Source: Anaerolineae bacterium
GTDB taxonomy: Bacteria; Chloroflexota; Anaerolineae; SpSt-600
Assembly (NCBI GenBank): GCA_028275425.1
Contig: JAPWUT010000014.1
Location: 1-16,503, forward strand
DNA length: 16,503 nucleotides
Direction: 5' to 3'
Of the stretch, positions 1 through 5,947 are shown piece after piece. The position numbers and the translations under genes are program-made. Every line of letters starts with the position of its first letter. The stretch's first letter is position 1. The notes below the pieces were generated by a model, which saw nothing but the letters and a program-made list of their open reading frames with translations, was not told the DNA's origin and did no database searches.

Positions 1-450
1 GGGGGCTGCGCCCCCTCCACCCCCGCTTTAATTAAGGTCGGCGAAGGCCGACCTTTTTCAAAGAGGCTGACTTCAGTCGGCGCGAAGGGGGACACCCCCC
101 AAGCCCCCCGCCATGGGGCAAGCCCCCTCCACCCCCGTTTTCCCACCCTCATGGGCTTAGGGTTTGCCGGCGTTTTGGGCCCCACTCGTAGCGGGGTGGT
201 AAGAGTTGGCTGCTCGCTCCTTCTTTGAAAATTTGGGGGGGCACATCCCCCATGCCCCCTGGGAGGGGGCTCCGCCCCCTGGACCCCCAATTGCCCACCC
301 TCGTTGGCTTAGGGTTCGCCAGGGTTTTGGGCCTCACTCGTAGCGGGTTAACCTCTCCCCCGGCCCCTCTCCGAAGCGGGGAGGGCCAGGGGGTTAGGTC
401 GGAAAGGCACATCCCCCATTCGCCTTGCCAGGGGCTCTGCCCCATGGACA
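1..450. repeat. Left block of GC-rich mosaic repeats
   Basis: This gene-free stretch is built from recurring modules. Short GC hairpins of the form GGGGC-loop-GCCCC lie at 1-15, 115-126, 264-280 and 431-443. The first three are followed by an ACCCCC tract, and the last by a degenerate version (ACACGCCC). Two of them (at 142-195 and 294-346) are then followed by a core that reads CCCACCCTCnTnGGC, TTAGGGTT, GCC, GTTTTGGG, CACTCGTAGCGGG. A further module at 346-400 begins GTTAACCTCTCCCCC and ends GGGGGTTAGGTC. All modules recur in inverted orientation at 15221-15590. No coding pattern is visible; the open frames here simply follow the repeats. A dispersed, REP-like, non-coding repeat family is the simplest reading. 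Confidence 0.75.
34..58 (+). terminator. Candidate rho-independent terminator
   Basis: A perfect 9-bp stem (AAGGTCGGC at 34-42, GCCGACCTT at 47-55) with a 4-nt loop runs into a T stretch ending at 58. It would end transcription entering from left of the window. The left arm belongs to a repeat module also found inverted near 15221, but that copy lacks the second arm, so the hairpin may be coincidental to the repeat. Confidence 0.5.
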
Positions 451-463
451 CGCCCTTCAGAAA

Positions 464-492
464 TTGCGCTTGTGGGGAATCCTTGCTAAAAT
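464..492 (+). promoter_or_regulatory. Sigma70-type promoter for the thioesterase/flavoprotein unit
   Basis: A -35 box TTGCGC (464-469), 17-nt spacer and -10 box TAAAAT (487-492) lie just before the first gene. The expected transcription start near 499 falls downstream of the ATG at 496, which argues that translation starts at 520, where AGGAGG lies at 510-515. Confidence 0.55.
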
Positions 493-519
493 TCAATGGC
501 TAATTTGCGAGGAGGAGCA

Positions 520-936
520 ATGGGAGCCGAAGCCTTGCGCTTTGATGTTCCGCCTGATTACGATAAGTGCTTTGGCTGCGGGAAGGGTAACCCCATTGGC
601 CTAAAGCTTAAGTTCAGGGATGAAGGAGGGGTGGCAAGCTGCGAGTTTACCCCAGGGCCCGAATACCAGGGCTGGCCAGGAGTAGTGCACGGTGGAATAC
701 TAAGCACTATATTGGATGAAGCCATGGGCTGGGCTGCTATCTTCAACGGGAAAAAGACAGTCACTGGTAAGCTGGAGGTCCGTTTCCGCAGGCCAGCCAA
801 GGTAGGCCAAACCCTTTCGGTTAAAGGTTGGTTAGCCCGCGAGGGCGGAAGGTTCATCGTGACCAAGGCCGAAGCCCGCGACCCCAACGGCAATATCGTG
901 GCTGAGGCCACCGGGACTATGTTCGTCATTCCATAG
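520..936 (+). CDS. PaaI-family hotdog-fold thioesterase
   Basis: Predicted single-domain acyl-CoA thioesterase of the hotdog fold (138 aa from this start, normal for the family). The N-terminus carries the CFGCG...NPIGL motif (residues 17-28) seen in a PaaI-like subgroup. The helix holding the family signature reads VVHGG (55-59) followed by LDEAMGW (65-71), where His57-Gly-Gly and Asp66 match the usual active-site region. An upstream in-frame ATG at 496 would add eight residues. I prefer 520 because AGGAGG lies 4 nt upstream and the likely transcription start falls near 499. It is followed after 10 nt by the flavoprotein gene, so the two are probably co-transcribed. The acyl-CoA substrate cannot be told from sequence; with a geranylgeranyl-reductase relative next door, a role in quinone or isoprenoid-lipid metabolism is possible but unproven. 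Confidence 0.85.
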   Translation: MGAEALRFDVPPDYDKCFGCGKGNPIGLKLKFRDEGGVASCEFTPGPEYQGWPGVVHGGILSTILDEAMGWAAIFNGKKTVTGKLEVRFRRPAKVGQTLSVKGWLAREGGRFIVTKAEARDPNGNIVAEATGTMFVIP

Positions 937-946
937 AAGGAGCGAA

Positions 947-2083
947 ATGGCAAGAGAGGCCCATGTCATCGGAGCTTCTACTGCCGGCCTTTATGCCGCT
1001 TATCGCTTGGCCCGCAAGGGATTTGAGGTCCACCTTTACGATGCCGAATCCAATTTGAACCCGGCCCCCCGTACCCTCATCCTCACCCCATACTTCCAAC
1101 GGCTCCTGGATTTCCCTTCAGATGAGGTCATCATCAATAGGGTATGGCGGTTTGAGCTTATCTCTGCCAGCGCATCGGCTACCGTCACCCTCAAAGAGCC
1201 GGATTTGGTTGTGGAGCGACGCAAGCTCTTTGAGCTCTTGCTGCGCCAGGCTTCGGAGGCAGGGGTGGACATCCATTGGGGCCATCGCCTTGAGGGATTG
1301 GAGGAAGAAGGCGGAAGCCTCCTGTTGCGCTTCCGGACGGACCAAGGCTATAAGGTGGTTTTGTCTTCCTCGGTTATCGGGGCCGATGGGGCTAAGAGCA
1401 CTGTGGGCCGCCTCTTGGGTCGTAGAGCTCTGCCTTTGGTGGCCGTAGTTCAAGCCAAAGTCAATTTCCCAAAGCCTATACCTGCGGATAAAGTGCAGGT
1501 ATGGTTTGACCGCAACCGGACCCGCTTTTTCGTTTGGCTTATTCCAGAAAGCCCTACTACGGGGGTAGTCGGCCTCGTGGCCGATGGCATGGAGGAGGCG
1601 TGCCGGAGCTTGGAGGATTTCCTATCCTCCCATTCCTGGGAGCCTTCTTCCTTCCAGTCAGCCATAGTTCCCCTTTACCTTCCCGGGACCGGAATGGTGG
1701 CCGGCAAGGGCCTAAGGAGTGCAATCCTTGTCGGGGATGCGGCTGGGCACATGAAGAACACTACGGTGGGAGGGGTAGTAAGCGGGTTGAGGGGGGCCTC
1801 TGCGCTCACCATTTCCTCTGGAGGGGTCAAAGTAGGAAGTGCCTGGCAGGCCTTGAAACGGGAGCTTTGGTTGCATGCCTGGCTCCGTCGCCTCTTGGAC
1901 ACCTTTTCCGATGAGGATTACAATTTGCTACTTAAGCTGCTCAATGCCCGAAGCCTTAGGATTTTGGCTGCGTACCCTCGGGACGATTTTGCGAAAGCCG
2001 TTATGCCTTTGCTCCTGAGCCAGCCCCGTTGGTTCCTCTTAGGGGCCAGGAGCTTCCTTAAGGCGATGGCCAGTCAACTTTAA
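947..2083 (+). CDS. FAD-dependent oxidoreductase, geranylgeranyl reductase family
   Basis: A 378-aa flavoprotein resembling the geranylgeranyl reductase / p-hydroxybenzoate hydroxylase-like group, which reduce or hydroxylate isoprenoid or aromatic substrates. The N-terminal Rossmann motif reads VIGASTAGLYAA (7-18), a variant GxGxxG in which Ser replaces the second Gly, with an acidic residue (Asp32) at the end of the second strand to hold the ADP ribose. A GADGAKS motif lies near residue 145 (the DG motif) and VGDAAGH near 262 (the GD motif that contacts the FAD ribityl chain). No transmembrane helix is obvious. Start: ATG with AAGGAG 5-10 nt upstream. It follows the thioesterase gene by 10 nt and ends at a strong hairpin. 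The substrate is unknown; menaquinone side-chain reduction is one candidate for this family. Confidence 0.82.
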   Translation: MAREAHVIGASTAGLYAAYRLARKGFEVHLYDAESNLNPAPRTLILTPYFQRLLDFPSDEVIINRVWRFELISASASATVTLKEPDLVVERRKLFELLLRQASEAGVDIHWGHRLEGLEEEGGSLLLRFRTDQGYKVVLSSSVIGADGAKSTVGRLLGRRALPLVAVVQAKVNFPKPIPADKVQVWFDRNRTRFFVWLIPESPTTGVVGLVADGMEEACRSLEDFLSSHSWEPSSFQSAIVPLYLPGTGMVAGKGLRSAILVGDAAGHMKNTTVGGVVSGLRGASALTISSGGVKVGSAWQALKRELWLHAWLRRLLDTFSDEDYNLLLKLLNARSLRILAAYPRDDFAKAVMPLLLSQPRWFLLGARSFLKAMASQL

Positions 2084-2113
2084 ATTGGGGATTGTTACCC
2101 AATATACCGGCTG

Positions 2114-2154
2114 GGGCGGGTGAACGGTTTGAAGCCGTCACCCGCCCTGGTGTT
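2114..2154 (+). terminator. Strong hairpin between convergent genes
   Basis: The stem pairs GGGCGGGTG (2114-2122) with CACCCGCCC (2139-2147), with inner pairs ACGG/CCGT around a small loop, followed by TGGTGTTTT. It lies 30 nt after the flavoprotein stop and directly abuts the stop of the convergent DUF5320-like gene. The weak T tract reads on the + strand; the minus side has none. Confidence 0.7.
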
Positions 2155-2388
2155 TTAGCGACCGGATTCCCCGGTCGCCTTCTCCAGGTCGGCCAGGCGC
2201 TGGCTGACCGCTTCCAGCTGCTTCTTGAGCCAATCCGCCTCTTCCCGCAGCATCTCTATCTCTTCCTCGCGGGTGAGGGGAACGGCCCATGGAGGACAGC
2301 AACAGCGGCCCCAACGCGGCCCGGTATGGGCGTAAAGCCGATGGTGCCAACCATGGCCCCAGCCACAACAATGGTGCCAGCCTCGCAT
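2155..2388 (-). CDS. Small Cys/His-rich protein, DUF5320-like
   Basis: A 77-aa protein with two parts. Residues 1-37 are rich in Gly, Trp, His and Cys (HHCC at 5-8, HGWHH at 12-16, CCC at 29-31), suited to metal binding. Residues 38-71 begin LTREEEIEMLREEADWLKKQ and continue as a heptad-like coiled coil. This Gly-rich N-terminus plus 'EEE..LKE.A..L...L..' C-terminus is the pattern of the DUF5320 family, which often sits beside NifX/NifB-like proteins. The start is firm: GGAGGTGAT ends 3 nt before the ATG. It is last in the metal operon, 17 nt after the VIT1 fusion gene. Function is unknown; an oligomeric metal-binding or scaffold protein is an inference. The His and Cys content is unusually high for a family whose head is mostly Gly/Arg. 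Confidence 0.78.
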   Translation of the reverse strand: MRGWHHCCGWGHGWHHRLYAHTGPRWGRCCCPPWAVPLTREEEIEMLREEADWLKKQLEAVSQRLADLEKATGESGR

Positions 2389-2405
2389 CGTATCACCTCC
2401 TTAAC

Positions 2406-3284
2406 TTATATTTCCACCCCGAATACAACGCGCAGAATAACCCCAATGCCGAAACTGCTTGCTGCCACCGCCAGGCTCAGCCCGGCCATCTCCAGAAACC
2501 GCTGCCGAAACGGAAGGTCGCGAGCTACGGAAATGTAGTAATTGAAGAAGGCAATGATGAGAACCGCTACGACCAGCGTTGATGCCAGGCAGAGGATGTA
2601 GTTTTTAAAGACCAGGTAGGGGAAGATTAGGGACAGGACCGTGAAGATGTAGGCTAAGCCGGTGTAAAATGCAGCCCGAGTTGGCTCCCGTTCACCACCC
2701 TCAGCGCGGGTGGAGAGATACTCGGAGGCGGCCATGGACAGGGCAGCGGCAATGCCGGTGATAGCACCGGTCATTGCAATTAGGCGGGTGTTCTGCAAGG
2801 CGAAAGTCAGCCCCGCTAATGCGCCCGTAAGCTCCACTAAAGCATCGTTCAACCCCAGGACGATGGAGCCGGTGTACCGCAGTCGCTCCTCGTCCAACAT
2901 AGCCAACAGAGCCTCCTCATGCTTTTTCTCATCCTGCGCGATGGCTCCGATGTCCGGGACAATGCCCTCCAACCGGGCATAGTTGTCCTGCGCACCCTTT
3001 TCTCCCCGCTCCATAAGTTTGACTGCGAAGGTGATGCCCAGAATCCGCCCGACAAAGGTGTAGAACCAGACCTGGAGCCAATCGGGGCTTACTTTTTGCC
3101 CGGTGAGGCTTTCCCAGTAGCGTGAGTGGCGCAGTTCGTCCGTGGCAATGCGCTCCAGGATAGCCCGGTTTTCCGGTGACCGGACTGTCCGTGCCAGCCG
3201 GGCGTAAATGTGGTGCTCGGTCAGTTCATCCCGCTGATAGGCCAGAAAAACGCTCTGGTCCTTAGAAGGCGTCGGTTTTTCCAT
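2406..3284 (-). CDS. Ferritin-like / VIT1-CCC1 fusion metal transporter (MbfA-like)
   Basis: A 292-aa fusion. Residues 10-135 form a ferritin/rubrerythrin-like four-helix domain with carboxylate/His ligand motifs: DELTEHH (19-25), DELRH (49-53) and DEKKHEE (118-124). Residues 138-292 are a VIT1/CCC1 transporter domain with the family start GLNDALVELTGALAGL (144-159), the conserved MAASEYLS (184-191) and about five membrane spans. Related proteins such as MbfA use the ferritin domain to bind Fe(II) and the membrane part to export it or move it across the membrane; Mn is an alternative substrate. A TTG at 3302 opens the frame six codons earlier, but AGAGG lies 7 nt before the ATG at 3284. The gene lies between the NifX-like gene and the DUF5320-like gene in one operon. 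All arginines examined use CGN codons, unlike the peptidase operon to the right. Confidence 0.88.
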   Translation of the reverse strand: MEKPTPSKDQSVFLAYQRDELTEHHIYARLARTVRSPENRAILERIATDELRHSRYWESLTGQKVSPDWLQVWFYTFVGRILGITFAVKLMERGEKGAQDNYARLEGIVPDIGAIAQDEKKHEEALLAMLDEERLRYTGSIVLGLNDALVELTGALAGLTFALQNTRLIAMTGAITGIAAALSMAASEYLSTRAEGGEREPTRAAFYTGLAYIFTVLSLIFPYLVFKNYILCLASTLVVAVLIIAFFNYYISVARDLPFRQRFLEMAGLSLAVAASSFGIGVILRVVFGVEI

Positions 3285-3344
3285 AGGCTTTACCTCTGCC
3301 AATCATTCCGACGTAGTTCTGGGCTAATCTCGGCGGGTTGCCTC

Positions 3345-3746
3345 TCAGTGCAGCCATTCCGGATGGTCCTCCAATTTGCCTTCCAGGTAGGCTTGCACCG
3401 CATCGTCAATCCGGGCGATGTCGGTGATGATGGGGCGGATGCCGGCTTGCCGCAGGCTCTCATAAGCCCCGGCGCCCATACCTCGCGCTAAAAGCACGTC
3501 ACAATCGGCAATAGCTTCAATCATTCGGGCATGGCGGCTCTGTGCGGCAGGGTCAAACCCATGGCCGCGTGGGTCGGCACCGTGCCCATGGTGATGCTCT
3601 CCGGCAAAGTGAGCATGCCCCATCTTCTCCCGGATTTCCCGGCCGATTATTTGGCCTTCCTCCACCGTGATGACCACGTAGAATAGAGCGCGACCAAAAT
3701 GCTGGCTGATGGTCACGCCGTCGTCGGATACGGCTGCGATTTTCAT
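3345..3746 (-). CDS. NifX/NifB-family (dinitrogenase iron-molybdenum cofactor-binding) protein with His-rich insert
   Basis: A 133-aa protein of the PF02579 type. The N-terminus MKIAAVSDDG and SQHFGRA (14-20) are the classic opening of this family, whose members bind iron-sulfur or FeMo-cofactor precursors. The C-terminal half has CDVLLARGMGAGAYESL (82-98), also typical. Between them lies an insertion (42-64) with seven histidines (H44, H46, H51-53, H55, H62), a likely extra metal-binding loop. The start overlaps the upstream PadR stop as ATGA, with GAGGAGG 5 nt upstream, so translation is probably coupled. No nitrogenase gene is present, so it more likely acts as a metal or cluster carrier or sensor than in nitrogen fixation. 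That role is inferred. Confidence 0.85.
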   Translation of the reverse strand: MKIAAVSDDGVTISQHFGRALFYVVITVEEGQIIGREIREKMGHAHFAGEHHHGHGADPRGHGFDPAAQSRHARMIEAIADCDVLLARGMGAGAYESLRQAGIRPIITDIARIDDAVQAYLEGKLEDHPEWLH

Positions 3747-4135
3747 GTTCCCTCCTCCATTGGATGTTCCTTCACGTGTTGATAGTAAGCCTGGAGGAAA
3801 TCCTCAACCATCCGGCGGGTCTCCTCCAGGTCCTGGACCCAGAAGTGGAGCACTTCGTCCCCCAGGGGGGTCAGGCGGTAGACGCGCCGGGGTGGTCCTT
3901 GGGTCTGTTCCCGGTCCCAACTGGAGGCCACCCAACCTCGCTCCTCCATCTCCCGCAGCGTCCGGTAGACGACCGTGGGGTCAAACCTTCCCAGGCCGAA
4001 GGACTCCAGTCTCTCCAGGAGGGTGTAGCCGTGGGCGGGGCCGTGGTGCAAGAGAAGCAGCAGTGCAGGCTCCAGGAACCTCACCGCCCGCTGGGAACAT
4101 CCCTGCCAACGCCACCCACAACCTCTACGGTGCAT
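3743..4135 (-). CDS. Small PadR-family transcriptional regulator
   Basis: A 130-aa winged-helix regulator. The core RFLEPALLLLLHHGPAHGY at residue 19 onward, then FDPTVVYRTLREMEERGW and the wing PPRRVYRLTPLGDEVL, are diagnostic of PadR. The C-terminal helix is short, as in the small PadR subfamily that dimerises through it. The N-terminus MHRRGCGWRWQGC adds two Cys and a His, possibly metal- or redox-sensitive. The open frame extends to a TTG at 4201, but that would lie upstream of the -35 box; the ATG at 4135 has GGAGGAGGG just upstream and is the clear start. It is first in the metal operon and overlaps the next gene by 4 nt. It probably represses its own operon through the palindrome at 4153-4164. 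Confidence 0.87.
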   Translation of the reverse strand: MHRRGCGWRWQGCSQRAVRFLEPALLLLLHHGPAHGYTLLERLESFGLGRFDPTVVYRTLREMEERGWVASSWDREQTQGPPRRVYRLTPLGDEVLHFWVQDLEETRRMVEDFLQAYYQHVKEHPMEEGT

Positions 4136-4152
4136 TTTCGCCCTCCTCCTTC

Positions 4153-4164
4153 GCTTTGCAAAGC
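4153..4164. promoter_or_regulatory. Candidate operator: 12-bp perfect palindrome
   Basis: GCTTTGCAAAGC reads the same on both strands and lies directly downstream of the -10 box of the PadR gene, covering the likely transcription start. Its position fits a repressor site, most simply for the PadR protein encoded just after it. This is inference from location. Confidence 0.45.
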
Positions 4165-4165
4165 A

Positions 4166-4194
4166 ATTATACCACACTATGTGCAATTTGTCAA
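4166..4194 (-). promoter_or_regulatory. Perfect-consensus sigma70 promoter of the metal operon
   Basis: On the minus strand TTGACA (4194-4189), a 17-nt spacer and TATAAT (4171-4166) match the consensus in every position, with an additional TGG extended -10. The leader to the ATG at 4135 is about 25 nt and contains the operator palindrome and Shine-Dalgarno site. Such a strong promoter is normally held down by a repressor. Confidence 0.85.
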
Positions 4195-4226
4195 TAGTCA
4201 ATTTGCCAATAGAAGCCTTTTGAGGC

Positions 4227-5708
4227 CTAAAGGGAGGCGGGAATCAAGCGATACCTTCGGAGAGTTTCCTTTAGAGAGGGGTTGACTTGAGCCATCGTTT
4301 GGCGGAGCAATTGGCGGAGAAGGGGTTCGCCGAAGCGTTCCTGTACCACTTCTTGCTGGATTTGCAGGAAGCGCCGGTACATCTCCGCCAGCTTATCTAT
4401 CGGCAAAGCGGGCTCAGTCTGGTCTTCAATCCGGCTGAAGTTGAAGCGGATTGGTAGGTTGGCCGCTCGGCGGTTGACTTCTTCTTCACAAGTAAAATCT
4501 TCGGGGGAAGCCCGATACGGTTTCGTGGCTTGGCATAGTAGTTCGGCAAATTCCCGGAATGCCCGCCGCAAGCGGATTTTATCTAAATCCCCAGGCCGGA
4601 TTAAGCCGGCTTCGTAGAGGCCGTAGAGAATCTTGCTGGTCTCAAACTCCGTTAATCCGCAAGCTTGAGCTATCTCTGCTACATTCCGCACTCCGTCCAG
4701 GGCCTGCCAGACTTGCTTTTCTTTCGGGGTGAGCTCCAGTCCTCCATCCAAGGGGGCTTCGCTCTGGCGCTCAAAAATCACCTCTGAGGATGGGATTACT
4801 TTTTGGATTATGGCCCAGTTGTCCACCCAGCGCGCACCGGACAGAATTAGGTTTTCCGCACTCATCTGGAGGATTAGGCACCCTTCTTGGGGGCCCATCC
4901 GCTGGTCAAAAGTGAATGCTCCCTCTTGCCAACGGAATAGGTCGTAGATGTCATTTAGGACCTGGTTATGGTCTTGCACTACTCCTTCAGGCCGGCGGGA
5001 GGTTGCGCAGACTGGGCGCCCCTGGTGGAAAGATATAGTCCGCACTGAGATACCGTCCGTGATGGTGAGTGTACCGCTGTGGCGGCCGGAGGCAATCAGT
5101 TTGATGAGTTCAGGGAGGTGAAAATCGCGCAAGTCGCCCCGCAGGAGCATCAGGCCTCGGTATTCTTCTGTTTCCCCTCGGAGGTGGCGGACAAGCCCTT
5201 CCAGCCACTCTCGTTCCACACGTGTGCAGTTTGCTGCGTAGGTGAGGATGGCACACCGCAGGGGGTCTTCACTGGTTTGTCTACGGGCCTTGGCAAGCGT
5301 TTCTTCTCTGCGGCGGAGGAACTCCAGTCGCTGTTCCAGTAGGGGCAAAGCTCGCTCCTGGGGGAGTTTATTGAGCAGGAAGATACCCAGGCCGTACTCA
5401 AACCGGGTAGGCTCTTGGGAAGCCAAAGCATTTTCCATCCCGGCCAGGAAAGCTTCCCGCCCCCGTTCGGTCAGGTGGTAGATGCTCCGCTCTGGTCCTT
5501 CCCCACGGGCGCGGGTTTCCAGCACCAGACCCCAGCGGTGCAGTTTGGATAGCGTGTAATATATTGCTGCCGGGCTGATGGGCAGCCATAGGTCCACACC
5601 TGCTGCCCGGATTTGCTGGAGAATTTCGTACCCGTGCATTGGCCGGTCCAGGAGTAGGCCTAAGACCAAAAGGTCATTTGTGGTCAAGGCCGGGATTTCA
5701 TTCGCCAT
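4227..5708 (-). CDS. PadR regulator fused to a DUF4388-like domain and a C-terminal winged helix
   Basis: A 493-aa multidomain regulator. Residues 10-90 are a PadR winged helix (MHGYEILQQI at 24-33, AIYYTLSKLHRWG at 48-60, wing to FLAG at 90). Residues 95-178 are a helical dimerisation arm like that of larger PadR proteins. Residues 187-300 look like DUF4388: LRGDLRDFHLPELIKLIASG, then SGTLTI, IxFxxGRPVCA and WxxGAFTF. Residues 325-372 look like a second winged helix (LTPKEKQVWQALDG, VAEIAQACGL, ILYGLYEAGLI). The remaining 120 residues are helical and unassigned. DUF4388 domains are usually found in signalling proteins of gliding or multicellular bacteria. GGAGGG precedes the ATG. The gene is divergent from the peptidase operon across a 239-bp gap, so it may regulate that operon, itself, or both. 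Confidence 0.8.
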   Translation of the reverse strand: MANEIPALTTNDLLVLGLLLDRPMHGYEILQQIRAAGVDLWLPISPAAIYYTLSKLHRWGLVLETRARGEGPERSIYHLTERGREAFLAGMENALASQEPTRFEYGLGIFLLNKLPQERALPLLEQRLEFLRRREETLAKARRQTSEDPLRCAILTYAANCTRVEREWLEGLVRHLRGETEEYRGLMLLRGDLRDFHLPELIKLIASGRHSGTLTITDGISVRTISFHQGRPVCATSRRPEGVVQDHNQVLNDIYDLFRWQEGAFTFDQRMGPQEGCLILQMSAENLILSGARWVDNWAIIQKVIPSSEVIFERQSEAPLDGGLELTPKEKQVWQALDGVRNVAEIAQACGLTEFETSKILYGLYEAGLIRPGDLDKIRLRRAFREFAELLCQATKPYRASPEDFTCEEEVNRRAANLPIRFNFSRIEDQTEPALPIDKLAEMYRRFLQIQQEVVQERFGEPLLRQLLRQTMAQVNPSLKETLRRYRLIPASL

Positions 5709-5727
5709 AAGCTTCCCTCCGCAATCA

Positions 5728-5757
5728 ATTATACCACCAAAGTTTATCCGATGCCAA
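5728..5757 (-). promoter_or_regulatory. Promoter of the PadR-DUF4388 gene
   Basis: On the minus strand TTGGCA (5757-5752), an 18-nt spacer and TATAAT (5733-5728) with an extended -10 TGG precede the ATG at 5708. The leader would be only about 12 nt, just enough for the GGAGGG site. The -10 region shares TGGTATAATTG with the promoter of the small PadR operon. Confidence 0.65.
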
Positions 5758-5810
5758 AATATTCAGGCCATAAAGTAAACTGACTTCTTTTCGCCACTAA
5801 AGGGGGTGTT

Positions 5811-5890
5811 TTCCCCACCCTCGTTGGCTGATGGTTCGCCAACGTTTTAAGTGGTTTTGTGCCAGGGGACTGTGCCCTCTGGACCTCCAG
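5811..5890. repeat. Single degenerate copy of the mosaic repeat
   Basis: CCCACCCTCGTTGGC followed by GGTTCGCCAACGTTTT matches the core of the repeats at 142-195 and 294-346. Here the core forms a perfect 7-bp hairpin (CGTTGGC at 5822-5828, GCCAACG at 5838-5844). A worn hairpin module, CCAGGGGACTGTGCCCTCTGG, follows. It lies between the two divergent promoters. Confidence 0.6.
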
Positions 5891-5899
5891 TGCTTCTCT

Positions 5900-5927
5900 T
5901 TGACTTTTCTCGCCCTTCGGTTATAAT
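5900..5927 (+). promoter_or_regulatory. Promoter of the peptidase/transporter operon
   Basis: TTGACT (5900-5905), a 16-nt spacer and TATAAT (5922-5927) precede the first M42 gene, with GGAGGG at 5938-5943 and the ATG at 5948. The leader is short (about 14 nt). This is the only good promoter found for the eight genes that follow. Confidence 0.7.
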
Positions 5928-5947
5928 GGAGCAAATCGGAGGGAATT

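Noticed and set aside
149..503. Open frames on both strands in the left repeat block
   Set aside because: They follow the repeat modules (Pro/Gly/Ser/Arg-rich, no domains), and the same peptide fragments reappear from the right block.
3345..3746. Nitrogen-fixation function for the NifX-like gene
   Set aside because: No nif structural or assembly gene is nearby and PF02579 proteins are widespread outside diazotrophs; the context is metal handling.
4136..4201. Upstream extension of the small PadR gene to a TTG at 4201
   Set aside because: It would begin upstream of the -35 box of its own promoter; the ATG at 4135 has a strong ribosome binding site.
4205..4229. Terminator hairpin after the PadR-DUF4388 gene (AGGCCTCAAAAGGCTTCT)
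   Set aside because: Only a 4-bp stem with a poor T tract; too weak to call.
3709..4285. Two plus-strand open frames (162 and 173 aa) across the small PadR gene
   Set aside because: Low-complexity Pro/Gly/Ser products opposite a PadR gene with diagnostic motifs; they also run through its promoter.
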